Notes: generated by a model from the sequence alone, not told the origin. Positions 43,571-52,805 are shown, numbered from the stretch's first letter. The stretch is 64,000 bases of DNA from Dyadobacter sp. CY312 (GCF_021390535.1 NZ_JAJUXG010000012.1:186001-250000); one strand, 5' to 3'. Translations and numbers: made by a program.

Positions 43571-44155
43571 TTGGAAACAATTAAATACCGAATTTATCCT
43601 AGTTTATTGAATTGCTATGACCGTTATCTCCGGGGGAAGCTGGGAGGGGAAGAACTTATTGACCGGGTTAATCGTATACCTGTTCCTCAAACTATTGCTC
43701 AGGCTCGCGGAGTTTCGTTTGAGGATGCGGTGATAAAGGGTACTGGCGAGGAGTTGTATGATCCTGAAATTCTTCGTAAGGTAAGAGCGTTGCTGCCGAG
43801 GCCAATGGTCAAGACGCAGGTGTACTGTGAGTATCAGCTTGGAGATGTGTTATTTTACGGCTATGTGGATGTGATCGGCAAGATGCTTGCGGTTGATATC
43901 AAAACAACAAGTTTGTACATTCCGGATTGCTTTGCTCAAAGTCATCAGAATTTATATCTCCCGGCTCTGAAATCAAAAGGGATAAGATCATTGAGATACG
44001 TGATTACCGATTTTGAGGAGGTGTATCAGGAAGAGTATAGTCAGTCGGTAGATTTGACGTATCAGGAGGAGCAAATAAAATCCTTTTGCGGGTTTCTGGA
44101 AGAGCACCGCAAAAGGATAACAGACCTGCGCATATTTAATTTGCTACCGCGGTAA
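43571..44155 (+). CDS. PD-(D/E)XK nuclease-like protein
   Basis: A 194-residue soluble protein with a TTG start. The core block FYGYVDVIGKMLAVDIKTTSLY has the D-x(n)-D-x-K pattern of the PD-(D/E)XK superfamily (VD...DIKTT), and SHQNLYLPALKSKGIRSLRYVITDF supplies the following helix and strand with QNLYLPAL as in RecB/Cas4-like nucleases. An upstream acidic residue could be the E in GVSFEDAVIKG. It is 33 bases after the barrel gene. Nuclease activity is inferred from the motif only; no phage or CRISPR genes are near. Confidence 0.6.
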   Translation: METIKYRIYPSLLNCYDRYLRGKLGGEELIDRVNRIPVPQTIAQARGVSFEDAVIKGTGEELYDPEILRKVRALLPRPMVKTQVYCEYQLGDVLFYGYVDVIGKMLAVDIKTTSLYIPDCFAQSHQNLYLPALKSKGIRSLRYVITDFEEVYQEEYSQSVDLTYQEEQIKSFCGFLEEHRKRITDLRIFNLLPR

Positions 44156-44159
44156 ATAA

Positions 44160-44678
44160 TCAGGGGATACGATTGAATATAAAAAGATCAATAAATGTCC
44201 ATTTTGGTGTTGAGGACGTACCTTCTTCCAATTTACCCCGTTGAATCACCAGCTGATTTTGCTTACGTAATTCATAAATAATTCGCACTGTAGCATCATC
44301 TTTTTCAAATAGCGCCTGATTCTTTTTTGCCTCAATAAAATTATAAGTATCTGATACTTCTTTCTCTTCCAGGGCGATCATTCCGGGTTTAAAATGCTTT
44401 ACATGCGCCACAGGTCCTTTCTCCGTTTGCTCAAAAGCGAAGAGTTCGTAGAGTGCGGGTTTGTCGTCTTTGATCATCCGGATAAAACCAGCGATATTGT
44501 TTCCTTCCGGTGCTGTCCAGGAAGCTTCGATAGGACCTCCGTTGTAAGTCCCTTTCCATCGTCCGTCGAGGAAACTGATATCATTTAAGGTGCCCGTTTT
44601 GGTAGTTTGAGCGTTGGAAGTGAAGGAGAGGAACACCAGGGCAATGCATGCCTGCAATAAATGTCTTGATTTAAGCAT
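44160..44678 (-). CDS. DUF6265-like secreted protein
   Basis: A 172-residue protein with a signal peptide (MLKSRHLLQACIALVFLSFTSNA) and a lipocalin-type beta domain. ISFLDGRWKGTYNGGPIEASWTAPEGNNIAGFIRMI at residues 32-67 is the usual opening of DUF6265 proteins, followed by ELFAFEQTEKGPVAHVKHFKPGM. The final strand is WTFIDLFIFNR. The function is unknown. It converges on the nuclease-like gene with only four bases between stops. Confidence 0.75.
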   Translation of the reverse strand: MLKSRHLLQACIALVFLSFTSNAQTTKTGTLNDISFLDGRWKGTYNGGPIEASWTAPEGNNIAGFIRMIKDDKPALYELFAFEQTEKGPVAHVKHFKPGMIALEEKEVSDTYNFIEAKKNQALFEKDDATVRIIYELRKQNQLVIQRGKLEEGTSSTPKWTFIDLFIFNRIP

Positions 44679-44746
44679 AAGGATTTAGATAGTTAAATGT
44701 TACAGCATGCAATTTAGCTAAATATGAATATTCGCGTCATCATGAA

Positions 44747-44778
44747 TGAAAAAAGCCGCCCCTGAAAGGAACGGCTTT
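44747..44778 (-). terminator. Terminator of purF
   Basis: On the minus strand AAGCCGTTCCT pairs with AGGGGCGGCTT (G-U pairs included) over a short TTC loop, then a TTTTTTC tail. Confidence 0.75.
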
Positions 44779-44798
44779 GATCGTCTACTTTATAATTC

Positions 44799-46691
44799 TT
44801 AGTAAGCTCTTTCCAGTTTTCCTTCATGAGAATTAGCAAAAGCCTTATTCACAACCTTGTTTCCTCCCATGGTTGGGTAATTTCCGGTAAAATACCAGTC
44901 ACCCAGGTGATTAGGGCAGGCCTTATGCAAGTTTTCCACGGTCTGGAATATCACTGATACTTCTGCATTCAGATCTTTCGGGCGAATGATCTGGGCAATT
45001 TTATCGGATATTTCCTGATCTGTAAATGGCTCATACAGAGCCTTTACATAATTGGTATGATAAGGATTTTTGGTTGCTATGGAGGTTACGCTCTGTGTAT
45101 AAACGTCTTCAAGCAGATAATCCAGATCACGCTCTTCGAGTAATTTCAGAACGGCACGGAAAGCCACAAAATCTTTCATTTTCGACATATCTATACCATA
45201 GCAGTCGGGGAAACGAATCTGCGGTGCCGACGACACAACTACTATTTTCTTTGGGTTTAGCCTGTCGAGCATTGTCAGGATGCTTTTTTCCAAAGTAGTA
45301 CCGCGTACAATAGAGTCGTCTATAATCACGACTGTATCGACATTCTTCTTCACCACTTCAAATGTTGTATCATACACGCTCGATACCATGTCGTCGCGAA
45401 GTGCATCGGCGGTGATAAACGTTCTGGATTTAACATCTTTGGTTACCAATTTTTCGATCCTCGGTCGGAACGAAAGAACACGTTCGAGATCGGCTTCAAA
45501 CAAGATGCCGTCCATAATCGCTTGTTTTCTCTTCTTGGCAAGATATTCTTCCAACCCCTCGATCATACCTAAAAAGGCAGTTTCGGCAGTATTCGGAATG
45601 TAAGAGAAAATTGTATTTTCAAGATCGTAATTGATCTCTTTAAGGATCTGTGGAATCAGTAACTTTCCAAGCTCTTTGCGTTCGTAGTAAATATCCGGAT
45701 CTGTTCCTCTCGAAAAGTATATTCTTTCAAAGCTGCAGGAGCGTTTTTCAAGCCTGGGCAGAATAGGGAATTCATTATATTCTCCGTGCTTATCAATAAT
45801 AAGTGCCGAGCCTGGGGTGATTTCCTTTATTTGGCCATAATCTACATTGAAAGCTGCTTTAATCGCTTGTTTCTCACTTGCAACCACTACCACTTCATCG
45901 TCTGCATAATAGAAAGCCGGACGTATTCCCGCAGGGTCTCTGATCACGAATGATGCGCCGTATCCTGTAAGACCACACATTGCATAACCGCCATCGAAAT
46001 CACGACATGAGCGGTACAACATCCGTTGAAGATCCAGGTTTTCTTCTATAACATCTGAGAGAACCGGATTTTCATATATTCCTTTGAAACGTTCGAACAC
46101 CCTTTGATTTTCTTCGTCAAGGAAATGTCCAATTTTTTCCATAACTGTGACAGTATCTACTTTGTCTTTTGGGTGCTGCCCAAGTGATACCAATTTGCCA
46201 AACAGTTCGTCAACGTTGGTCATGTTGAAGTTTCCTGCCATCACCAGGTTCCGGCTTCGCCAGTTACTCTGGCGCAACATCGGGTGACAGTTTTCAACTT
46301 CGTTGGTTCCATGTGTTCCGTAGCGTAAATGTCCCAACCACACTTCTCCTGTAAATGCGAGGTTCTCCTGCAGCCATTTTGCATCAGTAGCGCGATCGCG
46401 ATTGTTCTTCAGACCCTTGCGGAATTTCTTATGTATTTTGGAAAAAATATCCGTAAGTGGCTGAGGTTCTACGGATCTGTATCGGCTTATGTATCTTTTG
46501 CCAGGCGGGACTTCGATTTTTATATTTGCAACTCCGGCACCATCCTGCCCTCGGTTGACCTGTTTTTCCATCATCACCGACAGTTTGTGCACGGCGTATA
46601 GCGGTGTTTCGTACTTGTCGATATAGTATTGATAAGGTTTTCGAAGACGGATGAGTGCAATTCCACACTCATGCTTAATAGCGTCGCTCAT
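44799..46691 (-). CDS. purF: Amidophosphoribosyltransferase, long Bacteroidota form
   Basis: A 630-residue enzyme. Cys9 (MSDAIKHECGIALIRL) is the N-terminal glutaminase nucleophile after removal of an eight-residue propeptide. GNFNMTNVDELFG and GYAMCGLTGYGASFVIRD belong to the Ntn domain. The PRPP-binding motif is VVIIDDSIVRGTTL. It makes phosphoribosylamine, the first committed step of purine synthesis. It is about 125 residues longer than E. coli PurF, with insertions in the Ntn domain, and lacks the Cys cluster of Fe-S forms. I know similar long forms in Bacteroidota; a second standard purF elsewhere in the genome is possible. Confidence 0.85.
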   Translation of the reverse strand: MSDAIKHECGIALIRLRKPYQYYIDKYETPLYAVHKLSVMMEKQVNRGQDGAGVANIKIEVPPGKRYISRYRSVEPQPLTDIFSKIHKKFRKGLKNNRDRATDAKWLQENLAFTGEVWLGHLRYGTHGTNEVENCHPMLRQSNWRSRNLVMAGNFNMTNVDELFGKLVSLGQHPKDKVDTVTVMEKIGHFLDEENQRVFERFKGIYENPVLSDVIEENLDLQRMLYRSCRDFDGGYAMCGLTGYGASFVIRDPAGIRPAFYYADDEVVVVASEKQAIKAAFNVDYGQIKEITPGSALIIDKHGEYNEFPILPRLEKRSCSFERIYFSRGTDPDIYYERKELGKLLIPQILKEINYDLENTIFSYIPNTAETAFLGMIEGLEEYLAKKRKQAIMDGILFEADLERVLSFRPRIEKLVTKDVKSRTFITADALRDDMVSSVYDTTFEVVKKNVDTVVIIDDSIVRGTTLEKSILTMLDRLNPKKIVVVSSAPQIRFPDCYGIDMSKMKDFVAFRAVLKLLEERDLDYLLEDVYTQSVTSIATKNPYHTNYVKALYEPFTDQEISDKIAQIIRPKDLNAEVSVIFQTVENLHKACPNHLGDWYFTGNYPTMGGNKVVNKAFANSHEGKLERAY

Positions 46692-47021
46692 GGGAAGAAT
46701 AATATGTTAGAAATATATTCGCTTGCTGTCTGCAAAGCTTATTCCTTTTGAATATCTGGTTAACGATTTAAAGACCTTTTTTAGTTCGCTGACATGTGCA
46801 AAGATACGAATCCTTTCCCTTAAAAATATTCAAACTCTCCCTATTTTTAAAGTGTCTTCATAGCGGGTAGATCTGATAAGGTATAGGTACTAGAACTATA
46901 TGTGCTCTATTGATCATTAAGTATAAATAAAACCTGTCTTTGTTCTAATTTGCATATTAATCCAGGTTCAGGGGTTATCTTGACTATTTCAAAAAAACAG
47001 AATTTAAATCGGGGAAATGTC
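46692..47021. other. Divergent intergenic region purF/recO
   Basis: About 330 bases, AT-rich. It contains the purF promoter candidate; no other ORF, RNA fold or repeat was recognised. The beginning of a longer open frame from 46950 was not accepted as coding. Confidence 0.5.
46799..46806 (-). promoter_or_regulatory. Candidate -7 element for purF
   Basis: TATCTTTG on the minus strand, about 108 bases before the purF ATG. A TTTG is 24 bases upstream, longer than the usual 19-20 spacer. Confidence 0.35.
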
Positions 47022-47717
47022 ATGCTCCATAAAACCAGAGGTATTGCTCTGAGCTACATCAGATACCGGGAGTCGTCCATTATTGTAAAAATATATACCG
47101 AGCTGTTCGGTATCCAGAGCTACATTGTGAATGGGGTAAGGAGCAGTACTGCCAAAACTAATCGCATTGCACTTTTTCAGCCGCTGACGTTGCTGGACCT
47201 GGTAGTGTATCACAAGGGAAAGAATGATACCGTTCATAGGATTTCAGAAATGAAATGTTACAATCCTTTCAATACATTGCCTTACAATGTTACAAAATCC
47301 AGCCTTGCTCTTTTTGTAACAGAAATTCTGGGTAAGACGCTTAAAGAGGAGGAAGCAAATGAGCCTCTTTTTCACTTCATAGAGCATTCTGTACTTTACC
47401 TGGATCACGCTGAAATGGGTTTTGAAAACTTCCACATACAGTTTTTATTGCATTTGGCTTCATTTCTTGGTTTTGGTATAGAAAATCTTCACGATCTGGA
47501 ACGGGAGATAAAGAGTCATCATTTTCCGCAGATGGCCGACAAAACAGAATTGAGCGCTACGGAGCAATTACTGCTGAACGGCTACGGAATGCCTGTTCAA
47601 CTGGATAGAACCCGCAGGGTGTCCATTCTGGAAAAAGTACTTTTTTTCTATAAAATACATATAGAAGGGTTGGGCGAGATCCGATCCCTGGAGGTGTTAA
47701 AAGAAGTTTTAAAATAA
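47022..47717 (+). CDS. recO: DNA repair protein RecO
   Basis: A 231-residue protein from the ATG at 47022 (MLHKTRGIALSYIRYRESSII); 24 upstream residues of an open frame were dropped. The N-terminal OB fold has the opening GIALSYIRYRESSIIVKIYTE, TYNVR-like GIQSYIVNGVRSS and LFQPLTLLDLVVYHKG. The helical C-terminal domain carries LALFVTEILGKTLKEEEANEPLF. No CxxC zinc motif is seen, as in many Bacteroidota RecO. It helps RecR load RecA onto SSB-coated DNA. Confidence 0.9.
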   Translation: MLHKTRGIALSYIRYRESSIIVKIYTELFGIQSYIVNGVRSSTAKTNRIALFQPLTLLDLVVYHKGKNDTVHRISEMKCYNPFNTLPYNVTKSSLALFVTEILGKTLKEEEANEPLFHFIEHSVLYLDHAEMGFENFHIQFLLHLASFLGFGIENLHDLEREIKSHHFPQMADKTELSATEQLLLNGYGMPVQLDRTRRVSILEKVLFFYKIHIEGLGEIRSLEVLKEVLK

Positions 47718-47778
47718 TATGCTACCGTACGCTGGCATACTTTTGTTGAAAATGTAATAAATCAAAAATGGTTGAACT

Positions 47779-48483
47779 ATGAAAAATTTACTTGTTCTCA
47801 CCTTCTGTTTAATAACTGGTGCCGTGTTTGCTCAGGCTCCTAAAGGCGCCTGGAAGTCTCAGGAACCGACCGGAAGCACTTCCATACTAATTGTTGCTGA
47901 CAATTACATGTCAATAGCGTCTTTCAGCGTGGGTAATAAATACTTTGAGCGCGCGGAAGGTGGTCCTATTACGATTGACGGCGATAAAATGACATATACG
48001 CCTGAATTTAATTCAGCAGATACAGCTAAAGTCGGCATTCCTATCGTGTTTACAGTCACTAAAAAAAACGACATTCTTACGTTAAGATATGAAGAAGCTA
48101 TGGTTTGGATGAAAGTCGACGAAGCTGAGAATGCATCTATGGCCGGTGCATGGCATATAACTGAGCGCGCAAGTAACGGAGAGGGAGAATTGGTGAAAAT
48201 TCATCAACAGGGTACAAGAAAAACGTTAAAATTGTTGTCTGGAACACGATTTCAGTGGTTTGCAATTGATCCTGGTGTGAAGGGTTTTTACGCTACCGGA
48301 GGAGGAACGTACAGTGCTAAGGATGGCAAATACACTGAAAATATTCAGTTTTTCTCGAAGGATAACAACCGGGTAGGCACCAGCTTGGCTTTTGGCTGGA
48401 AACTGGACAACGGGCGTTGGGATCACAGTGGCAAAAGCAGTGATGGGAAGCGTATTCATGAAGTCTGGGAGAAGATAAAGTAA
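47779..48483 (+). CDS. Secreted lipocalin-like protein, two related halves
   Basis: A 234-residue protein with a signal peptide (MKNLLVLTFCLITGAVFA). The mature protein has two GAW-headed beta domains: APKGAWKSQEPTGSTSILIV (from residue 20) and MAGAWHITERASNGEGELVK (from about residue 118), each followed by a K-D-K-type hairpin and an F/Y-rich strand. The last strand is HEVWEKIK. The internal duplication is a visual impression. Function unknown. Followed by a GC-rich terminator. Confidence 0.7.
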   Translation: MKNLLVLTFCLITGAVFAQAPKGAWKSQEPTGSTSILIVADNYMSIASFSVGNKYFERAEGGPITIDGDKMTYTPEFNSADTAKVGIPIVFTVTKKNDILTLRYEEAMVWMKVDEAENASMAGAWHITERASNGEGELVKIHQQGTRKTLKLLSGTRFQWFAIDPGVKGFYATGGGTYSAKDGKYTENIQFFSKDNNRVGTSLAFGWKLDNGRWDHSGKSSDGKRIHEVWEKIK

Positions 48484-48521
48484 ATCCATATCTTCTCCGT
48501 AGGATACAAACATATTCTCTG

Positions 48522-48556
48522 GCGCGCCTCTGAAACTTTTCGGAGGCGCGTTTTTC
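48522..48556 (+). terminator. Intrinsic terminator
   Basis: CGCGCCTC (48523-48530) pairs exactly with GAGGCGCG (48543-48550) and extends inward by CTG/CGG; TTTTTC follows. Confidence 0.88.
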
Positions 48557-48875
48557 TTTGCCTTCCAGGTTCACTTCCCCATATCTGAGGACCTGGCGTG
48601 TCTAAGATAATTGTCTTTTACCAAGTTAAAATTTGAGAAAAATAAGTACCATTTTATAAAGTGGTCTTGCTTGTCGCAATGCATTCATCCTGTATTTCAG
48701 TGCGTTAAGTTAAATTTCATAGCACTTTAAAATATATTGTCGTATAGGTAAAGTGGAGCGATGGGGAGTATTTATATCAATACTTTTGACAAAAATATTC
48801 CTATAATTTATGAGTTAAGGGCTATTTGAATCTTTAAGCATCTCATCATTTAATCAAACCAAAAACCCCGCACGA
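48557..48875. other. Intergenic region before the amylase gene
   Basis: Roughly 320 bases of AT-rich sequence. Apart from a TAnnTTTG element at 48781-48788 nothing was recognised. Confidence 0.5.
48781..48788 (+). promoter_or_regulatory. Candidate -7 element of the amylase gene
   Basis: TACTTTTG matches TAnnTTTG, 87 bases before the ATG. No good -33 element is visible. Confidence 0.35.
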
Positions 48876-51590
48876 ATGAAACAATTGATTTACGTTGCAC
48901 TTTTAGTTTATGTCAGTATACCAGCATTAGCACAGCAAGTTATGATGCAGGGATTTTACTACGATATTCCCAAAGCTCAATGTGGCGCGGCCTGGGCTGA
49001 TACTATGGCTTTGAAGGCAAGCCAGTTGAAGGCATCCGGTTTTACACATATCTGGACTCCTCCTTTTCAGGGAAATGGAGCAAATAGCGGAGGTTATGAT
49101 CCCAGGAACTTATATATAGGAGACAATACAACTGTAACGTCTCTGGGGACAAAACAACAAATTCTGGACATGGTTTCGGCTTACAATGCCACCGGAATGC
49201 AGGTGGTAGGAGATATGATATACAACCACAGAGATGGCGGTGCTCCCGAGATCAATGATCCTGTACTGGATTACGTAATGAATAAGGCGGGAGGAAATAA
49301 TCCGGGAGGAAGCTACCAGTATTCTATGCCTTCGGACAGGTTCCATTATGTTTTACCGCTCGGTGGCACGGTAGGCAATGGAGAGGGAAAATATTATGCA
49401 AAATTCAGTTCTCGTAATGATACCTATGACGGTGCAAAATATATGCTTTATGTGACCACAAATAAAATCGGAGGTTCGCGCTGGTCGCCTGTTTTGTCTC
49501 CTGAAACAGTTTTGACAGAGATGTCTGGCAATTACGCTGTGGAGTTGGGGCGCAATTATGAAGTAAGGATTGATGGGAATGGAGATGTGGATGAATTTGA
49601 AATAACTGTTAACCCGGCAGATTTCAATGCGGGTGATGAGCTGATCATTTATGCTATTAACATAAATCCCAGTGATATTGCTTCTTACTCCAACCACCGA
49701 CCATATGAAATTTGGTATGATCCTCAAGGTTCATCAGGAAACGGATCTGCGAGGCATGTCGCTACCGCAGGAAGTATGTGGGCGACAGGTGGTGGGCTTA
49801 GCACTGACTACAAGTTACGTGTAAAAACCTATACTGATTTCAGCAACTTGCCAGGAACGCCGACTGGTCAGGATATGCACGGTGGTAATTTCAGACCAAA
49901 CTGGGGTGGTGATCCCGCGGCAGATGTGAACCAGACAACGCTTGGGCCGGCATGGAGTATGCAAAGCATGGATTATTTCTATGATTATGACCACCGGAAT
50001 CCGGATACAAAACAAAAGCTGATTGACTGGACACTTTGGAGCTGGGATCAGGTTGGAATAAGGGGGCTTCGTATGGATGCGATCAAACATTTTCCAGCAT
50101 CATTTGTGGGTGATTTGCTTTGCGCAATGCATGCAGCTGGAAAAGATCCAAGTATGATCGTAGGAGAATGGTATGGTGAAGATCCTGGTCCACAGGGAAC
50201 CTGGCTGAACGATGTGTATGCAAAGTTGAATGCATGTGGTGGAGGAACGCTTAATCCAAAGGTATTTGACTTCAATCTTCGTTCGGCACTAAAAAAGGCA
50301 AGCGACGGCGGGAACGGTGTTAGTTTGTCAACCAGTTGCGGCGATGGTACTTCGTGGGATGTGAGAGGTGTTTTTGACCAAAGTTTGCATGATCTGGCTG
50401 GATTTAGTGGTAATAATGTTGTTACAATGGCAAATAATCATGATTTCAGAGAGAGCAATGTTACATATGGTAATTCACTGATACATAGTCGTGCAGACGC
50501 GCTGAACAGTTATGCTTACATGTTTACCAACAACCATTTGGGTGTCCCCACCGTATTCTGGCCTGACTACTATGGATACAATGCCACAACAAAAACATGG
50601 AATGGAACAACCTGTGTGGACCAATCACTAAGCTATTTCCCGGTATGGGCAGATGGAGGTTTATCATCAGAAATTGATGGACTTATAGGTGTGCTAAAAA
50701 ACTATATTCATGGTTCATCTGAGATAAATTACCTTAATAAATTTGGTGGGCCTGCGATGACTTATCACAGTGGCTGTTACCAACGTTCCCTTATTTATCA
50801 GAATAGTGCGACAGGAAGTATTGGAGGAAAGGAAATAGTGAATGTGATCAATTATGGAGATGAAGCAATTGATGTAGAGATACCAATTATCCAGAGGAAT
50901 AATATGATGAATGGCGAAATATTCACAAAAATTGCCGGAACGTCATCCACTGTTCAGCCCGTGTGGAGCGGAGGCGTGTTACGCGTATCTGTTCCTGCTC
51001 ACAGTTTTGCAATATGGGCGCAAGGCGATTTTTCTCCATTACCTGTGACATTGACCAATTTTGATGTGAAGGCGTTACCAAATTCTATTGAGTTAAACTG
51101 GAAGTCAACATCCGAAAGTAATTTTTCAGGATATGAAGTACAGAGATCGTTTGATGGAAAGGAGTTTATCAACCTTAAATGGATTCCCGCAAAATTGGGA
51201 AAAGAGTCATCATCTACCTATATATATAGCGATAGCGAGGCGGCTGTTGGACAAACCCTGTATTATAGGTTAAAAATGACGGATACAGATGGTAGTTCTG
51301 CTTACTCTAATATTAAATCTGCCAAGATTGATCCCAATGAGCTATTGATTCAACTAATGCCAAATCCAGTTCACATCTCAGCAAACGTGTTGGTTAACAA
51401 TCCACGTACGCAATCGTTGGAACTAAATATCCTGAACGTGGGAGGACAGGTGGTGCACAAACGTCATTATAATTTACCAAAAGGAATCAGCACTATTAAG
51501 GCAGATGTATCTCAACTTTCATCAGGAACATATCTCATCACAGTTACCGATGGAAAGAATCGACAAGTACAGCGAATGATTGTGCAATGA
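48876..51590 (+). CDS. GH13 alpha-amylase with T9SS sorting domain
   Basis: A 904-residue secreted glycoside hydrolase. Signal peptide 1-20. The (beta/alpha)8 domain has the four GH13 regions: I DMIYNHR (about 113-119), II GLRMDAIKH with nucleophile D401, III MIVGEWYGE with acid/base E431, and IV MANNHDF with D523. An insertion of about 200 residues (150-350) after region I looks like a carbohydrate-binding beta domain. After the C-domain comes a Fn3-like module (PVTLTNFDVK..., about 724-820) and a type A T9SS tail (LMPNPVHISANV ... SGTYLITV ... QRMIVQ). It would cleave alpha-1,4-glucans at the cell surface. No susCD pair is adjacent. Confidence 0.92.
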   Translation: MKQLIYVALLVYVSIPALAQQVMMQGFYYDIPKAQCGAAWADTMALKASQLKASGFTHIWTPPFQGNGANSGGYDPRNLYIGDNTTVTSLGTKQQILDMVSAYNATGMQVVGDMIYNHRDGGAPEINDPVLDYVMNKAGGNNPGGSYQYSMPSDRFHYVLPLGGTVGNGEGKYYAKFSSRNDTYDGAKYMLYVTTNKIGGSRWSPVLSPETVLTEMSGNYAVELGRNYEVRIDGNGDVDEFEITVNPADFNAGDELIIYAININPSDIASYSNHRPYEIWYDPQGSSGNGSARHVATAGSMWATGGGLSTDYKLRVKTYTDFSNLPGTPTGQDMHGGNFRPNWGGDPAADVNQTTLGPAWSMQSMDYFYDYDHRNPDTKQKLIDWTLWSWDQVGIRGLRMDAIKHFPASFVGDLLCAMHAAGKDPSMIVGEWYGEDPGPQGTWLNDVYAKLNACGGGTLNPKVFDFNLRSALKKASDGGNGVSLSTSCGDGTSWDVRGVFDQSLHDLAGFSGNNVVTMANNHDFRESNVTYGNSLIHSRADALNSYAYMFTNNHLGVPTVFWPDYYGYNATTKTWNGTTCVDQSLSYFPVWADGGLSSEIDGLIGVLKNYIHGSSEINYLNKFGGPAMTYHSGCYQRSLIYQNSATGSIGGKEIVNVINYGDEAIDVEIPIIQRNNMMNGEIFTKIAGTSSTVQPVWSGGVLRVSVPAHSFAIWAQGDFSPLPVTLTNFDVKALPNSIELNWKSTSESNFSGYEVQRSFDGKEFINLKWIPAKLGKESSSTYIYSDSEAAVGQTLYYRLKMTDTDGSSAYSNIKSAKIDPNELLIQLMPNPVHISANVLVNNPRTQSLELNILNVGGQVVHKRHYNLPKGISTIKADVSQLSSGTYLITVTDGKNRQVQRMIVQ

Positions 51591-51638
51591 TAAAATGAGC
51601 CTTTGGTTTTGTGGTCAGGAAATCGGAGGCTCATTTTA
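51591..51638 (+). terminator. Hairpin after the amylase gene
   Basis: TAAAATGAGCCT (from 51591) is exactly complementary to AGGCTCATTTTA (51627-51638), a 12-bp stem with a 24-base loop. The 3' arm itself supplies TTTT. Confidence 0.65.
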
Positions 51639-51732
51639 ACTTCTTGTAAATGTGTAGGCTGGCATGATGATTGCTTTCATGTATTAAAAACGGAATTGCT
51701 ATTTAGATTTCTTCAAAATAATTTTAAAAATG

Positions 51733-51749
51733 TTTTGAATCATTCTAAA
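51733..51749. promoter_or_regulatory. Palindrome in the promoter of the cysteine-rich gene
   Basis: TTTTGAAT-C-ATTCTAAA is an inverted repeat with 7 of 8 pairs, covering the spacer just downstream of the -33 element. Its form, TTTaGAAT.ATTCtAAA, resembles palindromes I recall before iron-uptake genes in this phylum. A repressor bound here would block the promoter. Confidence 0.4.
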
Positions 51750-51764
51750 TAGGTCCTACATTTG
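51734..51764 (+). promoter_or_regulatory. Bacteroidota consensus promoter
   Basis: TTTG at 51734-51737 and TACATTTG at 51757-51764, spacer exactly 19 bases: a full match to TTTG-N19-TAnnTTTG. The ATG of the small gene follows 22 bases later. Confidence 0.75.
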
Positions 51765-51786
51765 TCTTAGTATTAACGAGAGAATA

Positions 51787-51942
51787 ATGAGTGCTTTGAT
51801 GTGCGGTGAGCCAGTAAACTTTTCTGATCAAATAGGTTGTTGGTCAAAGTCCCTGATGAGTGGGGAAGAGTGCGTCTTTAAAAAGTGCTGTGAAAAATAT
51901 AAAAAGAAGGGAAAGCACTGCAAAAAGTGTCCTAAAAAGTAG
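51787..51942 (+). CDS. Cysteine-rich small protein, 51 residues
   Basis: Translation from the ATG at 51787 gives 51 residues with seven cysteines: MSALMCGEPVNFSDQIGCWS, then a helix, then ECVFKKCCEKYKKKGKHCKK and CPKK-stop. The C-terminal CC-x8-C-x2-C spacing with many lysines suggests a metal (Fe or Zn) or Fe-S binding knuckle. No signal peptide, so probably cytoplasmic. It has a consensus promoter, a palindrome over that promoter and a terminator at 51999, so it is a complete one-gene unit. I recall similar KCCEKYKKKGKHCKxCP tails in Bacteroidota small proteins, without a known function. Confidence 0.75.
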   Translation: MSALMCGEPVNFSDQIGCWSKSLMSGEECVFKKCCEKYKKKGKHCKKCPKK

Positions 51943-51998
51943 GTTTTCCTTAGAAGATAATCTAGTAAATACAGTTCATGGTGAATAATTGTAAGAGA

Positions 51999-52025
51999 GG
52001 GAATGCCGGCGAGCGTTCCCTTTTC
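51999..52025 (+). terminator. Terminator of the cysteine-rich gene
   Basis: GGGAATGC (51999-52006) pairs with GCGTTCCC (52013-52020, one T-G) around CGGCGA, followed by TTTTC. Confidence 0.75.
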
Positions 52026-52036
52026 TATGTCCTCAA

Positions 52037-52771
52037 TTATACAAACTTCCGTTTTAGCTCGAAATTTTGTCCCAGGTAAACCCTTCTCACAACCTCATCT
52101 TCTGCAAGCTCTTCGGCGCTTCCCTGTTTTAATATTTTTCCTTCAAATAAAAGGTATGCACGGTCTGTGATCGAGAGCGTTTCGTTCACGTTGTGATCCG
52201 TAATAAGAATCCCGATATTCTTGTGTTTTAATTTGGCGACAATACTTTGAATGTCCTCCACAGCAATAGGGTCCACTCCCGCAAAAGGTTCGTCCAGCAA
52301 AATGAACTTTGGATCAACTGCCAGTGCTCTCGCTATTTCTGTTCTGCGTCTTTCTCCGCCCGACAGCACCATTCCTTTACTTTTCCTTACATGCTGCAAA
52401 TGGAATTCCTCCAATAGTTCTTCCACTTTAAGTTTTTGGTCGTTTCGGGAAAGGTTTGTCATTTCCAGCACAGCCCTAACATTTTCTTCAACTGTTAAAG
52501 AACGAAAAACAGATGCTTCCTGCGCGAGGTAACCCAGGCCAAGCCTTGCCCGCTTGTACATGGGAAGACTGGTAATATCCTTGTCATCCAGATACACTTT
52601 TCCGCTATTGGGCTTAACCAAACCAACAGCCATATAAAAGGAAGTGGTTTTCCCGGCGCCGTTTGGTCCTAACAATCCTACAATTTCTCCTTGTTCCACC
52701 TGATAGCTAACATTGTTGTTAACCAATCGCGGGCCGTATTTTTTAACAAGGTTTTCAGTTCTTAATATCAT
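52037..52771 (-). CDS. lptB: LPS export ABC transporter ATP-binding protein
   Basis: A 244-residue ATPase. The ATG at 52771 was chosen; a 57-residue upstream extension overlaps recJ and is not family-like. Walker [20 protein letters not shown]-loop [18 protein letters not shown], signature [15 protein letters not shown], Walker [21 protein letters not shown] and H-loop [10 protein letters not shown] are the LptB consensus. It powers LPS transport with LptFG at the inner membrane. It starts 34 bases after recJ on the same strand. Confidence 0.95.
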   Translation of the reverse strand: MILRTENLVKKYGPRLVNNNVSYQVEQGEIVGLLGPNGAGKTTSFYMAVGLVKPNSGKVYLDDKDITSLPMYKRARLGLGYLAQEASVFRSLTVEENVRAVLEMTNLSRNDQKLKVEELLEEFHLQHVRKSKGMVLSGGERRRTEIARALAVDPKFILLDEPFAGVDPIAVEDIQSIVAKLKHKNIGILITDHNVNETLSITDRAYLLFEGKILKQGSAEELAEDEVVRRVYLGQNFELKRKFV

Positions 52772-52805
52772 TGTAATTGTATCTAAGCGTAACGTATGAG
52801 GGAGG

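Noticed and set aside
43571-44155. Cas4-type nuclease
   Set aside because: The PD-(D/E)XK motif is plausible but the four Fe-S cysteines of Cas4 are absent and there is no CRISPR nearby.
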